The position numbers and the translations under genes were made by a program. Under the pieces are notes generated by a model, which did not search any database, was not told the DNA's origin, and saw only the letters and a list, made by a program, of their open reading frames with translations. From positions 50,659 to 114,658 of the forward strand of contig JAHEYQ010000002.1 in NCBI GenBank assembly GCA_023251515.1: a stretch of 64,000 bases of DNA. Direction: 5' to 3'. The DNA comes from Bacteroidales bacterium (GTDB lineage Bacteria > Bacteroidota > Bacteroidia > Bacteroidales > JACABE01). Below, in pieces: positions 54,284 to 61,799 of this stretch (position 1 is its first letter; the number at the start of each line of letters is the position of its first letter).

Positions 54284-56746
54284 CTAATTTTTCTTTTTAT
54301 TATCTGCTTTTTTTACTTCTTTTTTCTTATCTGTTTTCTTTTTATCTACTGATGGTTTTAGATCTTTCTTTTTTGAATCTGATTTTTTATTCTCTTGTTT
54401 TTTTGCACTTTCTGATACCTTCTTCTGATTGTTTTTATCCTTCTGCTCTGTTTTAGGTTTGTCTGATTTCTGTTTTCCTGTTTTTAATTTATCATTCTTA
54501 GCTATAACCTCATTCTGCTTAAGCTTTTCGGTATTCTTAGATTCCGATTTACTTTTTAAAGACTTAAAAGTTTTTGCTGTTAATGTATCTGTATCAATCA
54601 CAGTATCTATATGGCTATTTTCATATTGTTTTGAAATATAATTGATACCGTTTTTTTCAAGAAACAATGAAACAAGCTGTTTTTTATTAAATTTAGTACC
54701 TTTAGGTAGCGATTGTGAAGAAACTTTTCCTTTGCCAGAAACATTTACTTTTAATCCTATCTTTTCAGCAAGATAAATCGCATCTTTTAGCCCCATTCCT
54801 TTAAAATCAGGAACAATACCTGATTTGTATTCAACAGATTTATATCCATTTAAACTATCTCTGGTGGTTGAAACCAAATAATCTGCATCATTATTATCAG
54901 ATAAAAATGGAAGATTAAGATTTGAATAAATTGTATAAATTTCCTGTTTGTTTCCAGCTGCTACAAAAGGAATTGAGATCTTTTTATATTCAATTTTTCG
55001 TTGCTGATGGATATTTAATTGAGTAGCATACACTTTATCAGCAATTTCTTTAAAAACCGGTGCAGCAATGGCTCCACCATAATAAATACCTTTGGTGGGA
55101 TTGTTAATAATTACGATACATGAGTATTTAGGATTATCAGCAGGGAAATATCCTACGAAAGAAGCACGATAAACATTGCTTTCCTTATTATTATGATAAT
55201 CAATTTTTGCAGTTCCTGTTTTTCCGGCAATTTTATAAACAGTATTTAATAAATGTTTTGCGGTTCCGTGCTCAACAACACCTTGTAATATTGCCTGCAC
55301 TTTAGCTAAAGTTTTGTCAGAACATATTGATTTATTTATAACCACAGCTTCTTTCTTTTCAATAAGTTTTCCAGTTTGCATAATTTCTTTAACAAACAAG
55401 GGTTTAACCATAACTCCGTTATTTGCAATAGAATTATAAAAAGTCAAAGTTTGCAAAGGTGTTATCATCAATTCATATCCTATTGACATCCATGGTAATG
55501 AAATCTTTGACCAGGTTTTATCTTTGGTATTTTTTACATACGGTTTGCCTTCACCTTTCAAATCTATACCAAGCGGTTTATTAAGATTCATTCCATTAAG
55601 ATAATCAATATATTTCTGTGGATTTTTACCAAAAGTACGGGTAGCAATTTCAGAGATTCCAACATTTGAAGAAACCTCAAAAGCTTTACTTAACGAAATA
55701 CGGCCATAACCTTCTTCATGTGAATCTTCCATTTTTTTTCCGGCATAACTACTTACACCAGTATTAACCAATTCATTAGTATCAAATTTACCTTCTTCCA
55801 AAACAGCAATTAACGAAGCCAGTTTAAAAGTAGAACCAGGTTCTGCACTTTCGCTAATGGCAAAATTTAAATCCTCACCATAAGTACCATCTTTATGACG
55901 TTTCAGATTGGCTATTGCTTTGATATATCCAGTTTTAACTTCCATCAGAATGGCACAACCATGTTCTGCATCATTTGAATCTAAGCACTTTAAAAGAGCA
56001 CTTTCAGCTACATCCTGAATATTAATATCAATAGTTGTTACAATATCTTTTCCGTTTTCGGGTTCTATCTGATTATCTCTTTCAACCGGACGCCAAATCC
56101 CATTAGCAATTTTCCGCATTAAACGTTTCCCACTAACACCTTCCAGCTCTTTACTATAAGCACCTTCTAAACCTACATATACATTCGAATTCAGATTTTT
56201 ATACCCAATTGTTCTACTAGCCAGCATTTGAAAAGGCATTTTCCTATAATCTTTTTCCTCAACTATAAAACCTCCTTTAAATTTCCCTTTCTTCAAAATC
56301 GGAAATGTTCTCAATCTTTTTAATTGTGTATAATCTATATTTCTTTTTAGAAGTAAATCTCTTTTGCCATTTTTCCTGCCTCCAACTAAAATATTTTTAA
56401 ATTCACTACTTGATTTTTCAGGATACAATACAGATAAACTATCACACAACTCTTTAAGATACAATTTAAATGTATCCTTTTGGATAACAGATTTGTGTAA
56501 ATCAAGTTTAACATCAAAAATAGGAATTGAAGTTGCAAGTAAGTTAGAATCAGATGAGATAATATTTCCTCTGACGGCTTCAACTGTTTCGTAACGAAGC
56601 GTAAGATTCTCAGCACGTTGACGCCACATATCACCATCAACATACTGAATAATAATCACTTTATATATTAATACGATAGCAAATACTAACACAGCATAAT
56701 ATATCAGCTTTATTCTCCAAACTATATCATTTTTCCCCTCTTTCAT
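54284..56746 (-). CDS. ftsI: Division transpeptidase FtsI/PBP3 with PASTA domain
   Basis: An 820-residue class B penicillin-binding protein. One N-terminal membrane helix (about 12-32), a dimerisation domain, then the transpeptidase with catalytic Ser305 in EPGSTFKLAS, EVSSNVGISE (SxN) and AGKTGTAKID (KTG). A single PASTA domain follows (about 645-705, VPDFKGMGLKDAIYLAEKIG). The last ~95 residues are an extreme Lys/Asp/Ser/Gln-rich low-complexity tail ending in KKADNKKKN. Start is the MKEGKNDIVW methionine, 4 nt after ftsL. The tail is unusual and should lie in the periplasm. Confidence 0.95.
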   Translation of the reverse strand: MKEGKNDIVWRIKLIYYAVLVFAIVLIYKVIIIQYVDGDMWRQRAENLTLRYETVEAVRGNIISSDSNLLATSIPIFDVKLDLHKSVIQKDTFKLYLKELCDSLSVLYPEKSSSEFKNILVGGRKNGKRDLLLKRNIDYTQLKRLRTFPILKKGKFKGGFIVEEKDYRKMPFQMLASRTIGYKNLNSNVYVGLEGAYSKELEGVSGKRLMRKIANGIWRPVERDNQIEPENGKDIVTTIDINIQDVAESALLKCLDSNDAEHGCAILMEVKTGYIKAIANLKRHKDGTYGEDLNFAISESAEPGSTFKLASLIAVLEEGKFDTNELVNTGVSSYAGKKMEDSHEEGYGRISLSKAFEVSSNVGISEIATRTFGKNPQKYIDYLNGMNLNKPLGIDLKGEGKPYVKNTKDKTWSKISLPWMSIGYELMITPLQTLTFYNSIANNGVMVKPLFVKEIMQTGKLIEKKEAVVINKSICSDKTLAKVQAILQGVVEHGTAKHLLNTVYKIAGKTGTAKIDYHNNKESNVYRASFVGYFPADNPKYSCIVIINNPTKGIYYGGAIAAPVFKEIADKVYATQLNIHQQRKIEYKKISIPFVAAGNKQEIYTIYSNLNLPFLSDNNDADYLVSTTRDSLNGYKSVEYKSGIVPDFKGMGLKDAIYLAEKIGLKVNVSGKGKVSSQSLPKGTKFNKKQLVSLFLEKNGINYISKQYENSHIDTVIDTDTLTAKTFKSLKSKSESKNTEKLKQNEVIAKNDKLKTGKQKSDKPKTEQKDKNNQKKVSESAKKQENKKSDSKKKDLKPSVDKKKTDKKKEVKKADNKKKN

Positions 56747-56750
56747 GCAG

Positions 56751-57161
56751 CTAATTATTTGATTTAATGATAAATTTTTGTGGAGGAATAGTAGATTCTT
56801 TAATCCCAAGAGAATCTAATCGGCGTGCAACCTCTGATTGTTTGCTTCTATACATAAAATCAGATTTAGTAGTAATATGCTCAAATCTAAGTTCTTTCAA
56901 TTCTTTTTTCAAAGTTGAAATTTCTCTGTAATTTTTTATTGCCCAATAATTATTTGCAATATAAATTATTCCCAATAATGAGATAAATAGAATAAGTGGA
57001 ACCAACGTCAGGAAACCTTTACGGGTTAAAAAAGTACCATTTAAAATGATATCCAGAATATTACCAGCTGCTGTATCTTTTGGAAGCGATAACCGTAATT
57101 TGAAATTACTTGTTTTTTTAACCTTTACTTCTTCAGGTTTTTTAATTGAATTTTTTCCCAT
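56751..57161 (-). CDS. ftsL: FtsL-like division protein
   Basis: A 136-residue bitopic protein with a basic cytoplasmic N-terminus of ~50 residues, one membrane helix (about 53-72, LVPLILFISLLGIIYIANNY) and a short periplasmic coiled coil (YREISTLKKELKELRFEHITTKSDFMYRSKQSEVARRLDSLG). Topology and position between rsmH and ftsI identify FtsL even though the sequence is divergent. ATG at 57161, whose last base is 3 nt from the rsmH stop. Confidence 0.85.
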   Translation of the reverse strand: MGKNSIKKPEEVKVKKTSNFKLRLSLPKDTAAGNILDIILNGTFLTRKGFLTLVPLILFISLLGIIYIANNYWAIKNYREISTLKKELKELRFEHITTKSDFMYRSKQSEVARRLDSLGIKESTIPPQKFIIKSNN

Positions 57162-57162
57162 A

Positions 57163-58059
57163 TCAAACCCTTTCAGCAATTCTTAATTTAGCACTTCTTG
57201 ATCTGGTATTTCTCTCAATTTCTTCAGCTTGAGGAATAATTGCTTTTTTGCTTATTACCTTAAAAGGTGAAATAACATTACCATAAAAATCTTTTTGAAT
57301 CTCTCCCTTAAAATTTCCAGATTTCAAAAAATTCTTTACCAATCTGTCTTCAAGCGAATGATATGATATTACAACCAATCTTCCGCCAGGTTTTAGACAT
57401 TCAACAGTTTGTAAAAGCATTTCCTTTAAAACTTCAAGTTCCTCATTTACTTCAATACGAATTGCTTGAAAAATCATCGCCAAAGTTTTGTTTTCAAACT
57501 TTTTTGGTAAACAACTAAAAACAGCTTCTTTTAATTGTTCTGTATTTTCTATTGGTTTTTCTGTACGATAATTAACTATTGAATTAGCTATTTTCCATGC
57601 ATTTTGCAATTCGCCATATTCTTTAAAAATGCTTTTCAATTCATCAACAGTATAATTATTCACAACATCTTTTGCTGATTTTCCTTGATTTTGATTCATT
57701 CTTAAATCAAGTTCACCATTAAAACGTATTGAAAAACCTCTTTCGGCAACATCTATCTGATGAGAAGAAATACCCAAATCAGCCAAAATTCCATCAACAG
57801 GACAGGCATTATATAATTTTAAGAAATTTTTTAAATATCTGAAATTATGATTAATAAGTGTGAATCTATTATCTTCGGGCACATTTGCCAAAGCATCATC
57901 ATCCTGATCGAAAGCAAGCAATCTGCCGTTTTCGTCAAGATTATTCAATATTTCTCTTGAATGACCACCGCCACCAAAAGTAACATCAGTATAAATTCCA
58001 CCTGAAATAATTGATAAGCCTTGAATGCTTTCAATTAACATAACCGGATTATGATACAT
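57163..58059 (-). CDS. rsmH: 16S rRNA (cytosine1402-N4)-methyltransferase RsmH
   Basis: A 298-residue SAM-dependent methyltransferase. HNPVMLIESI at the start, the SAM loop TDVTFGGGGHSREIL (about 22-36), DGILADLGISSHQID, RGFSIRFNGELDLRMN and the C-terminal VVISYHSLEDRLVKNF. The end RNTRSRSAKLRIAER is diagnostic. Second gene of the dcw cluster. Confidence 0.98.
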   Translation of the reverse strand: MYHNPVMLIESIQGLSIISGGIYTDVTFGGGGHSREILNNLDENGRLLAFDQDDDALANVPEDNRFTLINHNFRYLKNFLKLYNACPVDGILADLGISSHQIDVAERGFSIRFNGELDLRMNQNQGKSAKDVVNNYTVDELKSIFKEYGELQNAWKIANSIVNYRTEKPIENTEQLKEAVFSCLPKKFENKTLAMIFQAIRIEVNEELEVLKEMLLQTVECLKPGGRLVVISYHSLEDRLVKNFLKSGNFKGEIQKDFYGNVISPFKVISKKAIIPQAEEIERNTRSRSAKLRIAERV

Positions 58060-58070
58060 CCTTTGCTTTT

Positions 58071-58529
58071 TTAATCGTTGTTGATATCTACTAGTCTTTC
58101 ATTAGCATAAGCAACATAATCCATTGTTGAGCAATCGTTTACTTCGTTATACTTCTCAACATCCCAGATTTCTAAAATATTAATTCGCGAAATGAGTACG
58201 ATATCTTTTGATATCCCGCCGGCTTTTTTTAAATCTGAAGGAATCAGAATTCTATCATTCTGATCTAGTTCAATTTTATTTCCTTCAGACAGTTTTCTGA
58301 TGAGTATTAAATCTTTAGGATTATATGGATTAAGTCTCTTCTTTATTTTTTCAATTTCAATATCCCACTCGGCCATTGGATACAACTCCAAATATGGGCC
58401 AAAAATACTGCTTCGCATGACTAATCCATTATTAATCACACTAATAAGCTGTTTCTTCAACGCAGAAGGAAATTTAAACCTTCCGTTTGAATCAACAGTA
58501 CAATATTCTTTTCCTATGAGTGCCAACAT
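58071..58529 (-). CDS. mraZ: Transcriptional regulator MraZ
   Basis: A 152-residue double SpoVT/AbrB-fold protein that binds its own promoter. The two repeated motifs are VDSNGRFKFPSALKK (about 12-26) and LDQNDRILIPSDLKKAG (about 90-106), each with the D-x-x-x-R-x-x-x-P pattern. The ATG at 58529 (MLALIGKEY) is chosen over a TTG two codons upstream. It heads the dcw operon and faces phased TGGR boxes. Confidence 0.95.
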   Translation of the reverse strand: MLALIGKEYCTVDSNGRFKFPSALKKQLISVINNGLVMRSSIFGPYLELYPMAEWDIEIEKIKKRLNPYNPKDLILIRKLSEGNKIELDQNDRILIPSDLKKAGGISKDIVLISRINILEIWDVEKYNEVNDCSTMDYVAYANERLVDINND

Positions 58530-58550
58530 TTTCAATTTTAAAAATTCAGG

Positions 58551-58564
58551 ATGTAAATTTACAT
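58551..58564. repeat. 14-bp perfect palindrome before mraZ
   Basis: ATGTAAATTTACAT is a perfect inverted repeat 22 bp upstream of the mraZ ATG. It may be an operator or chance in AT-rich DNA. Confidence 0.35.
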
Positions 58565-58579
58565 AAAAAAATCAAATAA

Positions 58580-58624
58580 ATCCATTTTGTTAATAAATTT
58601 TCCATATTAATCCAAAAAATCCCA
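58580..58624 (-). promoter_or_regulatory. Phased TGGR boxes, candidate MraZ operator
   Basis: On the minus strand TGGGA begins at 58624, TGGAT at 58614 and TGGAA at 58604, exactly 10 bp apart, and another TGGAT lies in phase at 58584 with one period skipped. MraZ is known to bind TGGGN repeats spaced by one helical turn in front of its own gene. Only the first box is a perfect TGGG. The array is 55-95 bp upstream of the mraZ ATG. Confidence 0.6.
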
Positions 58625-58884
58625 TTTTTAAAATTTTATACTCATTTTTTTTCAAAAGGTTACAAAGAAATATTTATTATATTACATGCCTGTTTTATTG
58701 AATGTTACAAATATTTTTCAAAGAATAAAATATAGAATATTTGCTTTTTTGGTTTCATTTTAATCAAAAAAATTTTTTTTACTAAATATTAAAATTGTTG
58801 ATAACGTCAGAAAAAGTAATATTAAAAAATTACTATATTTAGATGATTTATAAAAAAAATATAGAGAATTAAGGATGTTTATTG
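58625..58884. other. AT-rich divergent intergenic region
   Basis: Stretch between the MraZ boxes and the -7 box of the acyltransferase gene, separating the dcw operon from the divergent acyltransferase operon. Very AT-rich with several A- and T-runs. I see no gene, RNA or clear repeat. It should contain the dcw promoter but no good TTTG/TAnnTTTG pair was found on the minus strand. Confidence 0.5.
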
Positions 58885-58892
58885 TACTTTTG
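58885..58892 (+). promoter_or_regulatory. -7 box of the glycine-lipid/engB operon
   Basis: TACTTTTG lies 9 bp before the TTG at 58902, so the transcript would be nearly leaderless there, or the later TTG at 58923 is used. Confidence 0.5.
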
Positions 58893-58901
58893 TAGCAATA
58901 A

Positions 58902-59777
58902 TTGTCAAAAAAAAATAATAATTTGAGTAGTCAACAAATAGAAATATCTGAAGATTTCATTGATTTAAAAAGGATTATCGGGAATAAAAACCCGAATCTA
59001 TTAAGAATCATACCCTCTTTTATATTCAATTATCTAAATCGGGTAATTCATATAAAGGAATTAAATGCTGCAATTTATCGCAATAGAGATAAAACAGGTA
59101 TCGATTTTGCTACAGAAATCCTAAAAGAATTTGGTGTAAATATTCAAATCAATGGATTAGAAAAAATCAGTAAATCAGGAAGATATATATTAGTTTCAAA
59201 TCATCCGCTTGGAGGTTTGGATGGGATGGCACTTATAAGTAGAATTGGAAATTACCGAAATGACATTTTGTTTCCGGTAAATGATCTGCTAATGAATTTG
59301 CCACAATTAAAACCTATATTTATCCCTATAAATAAACATGGGAAAAACACTGATAATATTAAAATACTAGATAGTGCATTTGCTTCTGATTCAATGATTT
59401 TGTATTTCCCAGCTGGTTTGGTATCTAGGAAACAAAAAAATGGTATTATAAAAGATTTGGATTGGAAAAAAACTTTCATTTATAAAGCAAAACAATATCA
59501 ACGAGACATAATTCCTGTATATATTGATGGTAAAAATTCAGATTTTTTTTATAATCTGGCAAATATCCGAAAAAAAATAGGATTAAAAGCAAATATAGAA
59601 ATGCTATATCTGGTTGATGAAATGTATAAGCAAAAAAACAAAACAATAAACATTACTATCGGAGAACCAATATCATATCAAACATTCAACAAGAATAATA
59701 CTGATAACCAATGGGCTGAAAGAGTGAAAAATCTGGTATATCATTTAAGTTTAGACAAAAACAGTTCAATTAATTAG
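58902..59777 (+). CDS. PlsC-type O-acyltransferase, probable GlsA-like
   Basis: A 291-residue lysophospholipid-type acyltransferase. The catalytic motif is NHPLGGLDGM (about 106-115), with FPVNDLLM and FPAGLVSRK as acyl-acceptor motifs. There is no strong membrane helix. No ATG exists near the start: TTG at 58902 or 58923 must be used. It is directly followed by an OlsB/GlsB-like N-acyltransferase. In Bacteroides this pair makes glycine lipids: GlsB N-acylates glycine and GlsA adds the second acyl chain. That assignment is inferred from the pair. Confidence 0.82.
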   Translation: MSKKNNNLSSQQIEISEDFIDLKRIIGNKNPNLLRIIPSFIFNYLNRVIHIKELNAAIYRNRDKTGIDFATEILKEFGVNIQINGLEKISKSGRYILVSNHPLGGLDGMALISRIGNYRNDILFPVNDLLMNLPQLKPIFIPINKHGKNTDNIKILDSAFASDSMILYFPAGLVSRKQKNGIIKDLDWKKTFIYKAKQYQRDIIPVYIDGKNSDFFYNLANIRKKIGLKANIEMLYLVDEMYKQKNKTINITIGEPISYQTFNKNNTDNQWAERVKNLVYHLSLDKNSSIN

Positions 59778-59797
59778 CTTATTAACTTAACGAAAAA

Positions 59798-60730
59798 ATG
59801 GAAACAATAATTCAGGCGATAAATACCGATTTAATTGAAAAAGAATTAACTCAGGAAAGATTTTTAAGAAAAACAAATAACGGAAATAAAGAAATATATA
59901 TTATTAATCATCACAATTCACCAAATACCATGTTGGAAATTGGCAGATTAAGAGAACTTAGTTTTAGAGATGCAGGTGGTGGTACCGGCAAACCAATTGA
60001 TATTGATGAATTTGATACGTGTGAACAACCTTACGAACAATTGTTGGTATGGAGTCCAGAAGACAAGGAAATAATTGGAGGGTATCGTTTTATAGATGGA
60101 AAAAATATTAAAATTTCAGAAAATGGCGAACCATATTGTGCCACAGCAGAATTATTTCACTTTTCGCCATATTTTATCAAAGAATATTTGCCCTTTACCA
60201 TAGAACTAGGTCGTTCATGGGTTCAGCCAAAATATCAACCAACTTACAATATCAGAAAAGGAATCTTCTCGCTCGATAACCTTTGGGATGGATTAGGTGC
60301 TATAACTCTAGATTATCCTGATATGAAATATTTTTTCGGGAAAATAACCATGTATCCGCGTTTTAATATAACTGCCAGAGATATGATACTTTTCTTTCTT
60401 AAAAAATATTTTCCTGATCCTGAAAACATGGTATTTCCACACGAAGAGCTCACTATAATTACTGATATTGAAGAACTTAACAACACCTTCAATTCCGGAA
60501 ATTATGAGGATGATTATCGTATTCTGATGAAAAATGTCAGAAGATTTAACGAATCAATTCCTCCATTGGTAAATGCATATATGAATCTGTCTTCTACCAT
60601 GAAGTCATTCGGAACTGCTATCAATCATAGTTTTGGGAAAGTAGAAGAAACAGGAATTTTGATTACAATAAACGATATTTACGACATCAAAAAACACAGA
60701 CACATAGCAACATACATAAAAAACCAATAA
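59798..60730 (+). CDS. GNAT-type N-acyltransferase, probable GlsB/OlsB-like
   Basis: A 310-residue acyltransferase of the OlsB-like (Acetyltransf_5) family, which transfers 3-hydroxy-acyl chains to an amino acid. Readable parts are LEIGRLRELSFRDAGGGTG (about 48-66), EQLLVWSPEDKEIIGGYRF, TIELGRSWVQPKYQP and the C-terminal ITARDMILFFLKKYFPD. It starts 20 nt after the PlsC-type gene and ends 4 nt before engB. With its neighbour it probably forms N-acyl glycine (commendamide-type) and glycine lipids; ornithine as acceptor is not excluded. Confidence 0.85.
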   Translation: METIIQAINTDLIEKELTQERFLRKTNNGNKEIYIINHHNSPNTMLEIGRLRELSFRDAGGGTGKPIDIDEFDTCEQPYEQLLVWSPEDKEIIGGYRFIDGKNIKISENGEPYCATAELFHFSPYFIKEYLPFTIELGRSWVQPKYQPTYNIRKGIFSLDNLWDGLGAITLDYPDMKYFFGKITMYPRFNITARDMILFFLKKYFPDPENMVFPHEELTIITDIEELNNTFNSGNYEDDYRILMKNVRRFNESIPPLVNAYMNLSSTMKSFGTAINHSFGKVEETGILITINDIYDIKKHRHIATYIKNQ

Positions 60731-60734
60731 TATA

Positions 60735-61343
60735 ATGTCAATAAAAACAGCAAAATTTTTTATCAGTAGTCAAAAAATCAGTCAATGCCCAAAGCCAATT
60801 TTACCTGAATATGCTTTTATTGGCAGATCAAATGTTGGGAAATCTTCTTTGATAAATATGCTTACTGATCATAAAGATTTGGCTAAAACCTCCTCAACCC
60901 CGGGAAAAACAAAATTAATCAATCATTTCATTATTAACGAATCATGGTACTTAGTTGATTTGCCAGGATATGGCTATGCAAAACTATCAAAATCAATTAA
61001 AGAAAAATGGCAAAAAATGATAGAAGATTATCTGTCGCACAGAGAGAGTCTGATGACGATTTTCGTATTGATAGATTCCAGATTGGAGCCGCAAAAAATT
61101 GATTTACAGTTTATTGAATGGCTTGGTGTAAATCAAATCCCTTTTTCAATCGTTTTCACAAAGCTTGACAAAATAAATGCCAAACAATTAGCTGAAAACA
61201 CTAATAAATTCAAACATGAATTACTAACTCAATGGGAAGAATTGCCCACTATATTTTTATCATCTGCAAAGAATGAGGCTGGGAAAAAGGAAATTATTGA
61301 TTACATAGAATCTTCATTATCATTATTTGTGCCAATCAAATAA
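60735..61343 (+). CDS. engB: Ribosome biogenesis GTPase EngB (YihA/YsxC)
   Basis: A 202-residue GTPase for large-subunit assembly. G1 GRSNVGKSS (30-38), G2 region TSSTPGKTKLINHF, G3 DLPGYGYAKLSK, G4 TKLDK (about 143-147) and G5 SSAKNE. Third gene of the operon with the lipid acyltransferases, 4 nt behind the N-acyltransferase. Confidence 0.97.
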   Translation: MSIKTAKFFISSQKISQCPKPILPEYAFIGRSNVGKSSLINMLTDHKDLAKTSSTPGKTKLINHFIINESWYLVDLPGYGYAKLSKSIKEKWQKMIEDYLSHRESLMTIFVLIDSRLEPQKIDLQFIEWLGVNQIPFSIVFTKLDKINAKQLAENTNKFKHELLTQWEELPTIFLSSAKNEAGKKEIIDYIESSLSLFVPIK

Positions 61344-61344
61344 A

Positions 61345-61375
61345 AAAAGCTGATATTTCTATCAGCTTTTTCATT
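61345..61375. terminator. Bidirectional terminator after engB
   Basis: AAAAGCTGAT (61345-61354) pairs with ATCAGCTTTT (61361-61370), loop ATTTCT; T-runs on both strands. It ends the lipid/engB operon and the convergent biotin-carrier transcript. Confidence 0.9.
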
Positions 61376-61383
61376 AGGCAATA

Positions 61384-61734
61384 TTATTTTATTTTAACAA
61401 GAACCTGTGCTTTATTTACAGAATCCCCTTCTTTAATATTTACTTCTGCAATCACGCCGTTTACTGGAGCAAGCAATTCGTTACTCATCTTCATTGCCTG
61501 AAAAATAAGTAGTTTATCGCCTTTTTTTACCTTATCTTTAGGTTTTACAAAAACCTTAAGTATAGTACCCGGAATAAAAGCATGAATATCTTTTGGATCT
61601 TTAGCTTTAAATGGCTTTCTATCCTGATTCTTCTTCGGAATAGTAGTTTGATAAATAACACCATCTATATTAATGACATCCCACTTTTCAGTATTGCTAC
61701 CATCCTGTTCAATATTATTGTAAATCTCTTCCAT
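61384..61734 (-). CDS. Biotin/lipoyl carrier protein of an acyl-CoA carboxylase/decarboxylase
   Basis: A 116-residue biotin carrier. The ~45 N-terminal residues are variable; the attachment domain (about 48-116) has FIPGTILKVFVKPKDKVKKG-like strands and the biotinylated Lys82 in QAMKMSNEL, where most carriers have EAMKM. The partner is the carboxyltransferase encoded 65 bp upstream. Together they fit propionyl-CoA carboxylase or methylmalonyl-CoA decarboxylase; no biotin carboxylase or OadB/OadG subunit is seen in the window. Confidence 0.92.
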   Translation of the reverse strand: MEEIYNNIEQDGSNTEKWDVINIDGVIYQTTIPKKNQDRKPFKAKDPKDIHAFIPGTILKVFVKPKDKVKKGDKLLIFQAMKMSNELLAPVNGVIAEVNIKEGDSVNKAQVLVKIK

Positions 61735-61799
61735 TATTATTTTTTTTTAATGAAACATTATCTAATTAAAAAGTATTACTTTTCTGAAAACTAATTGCA

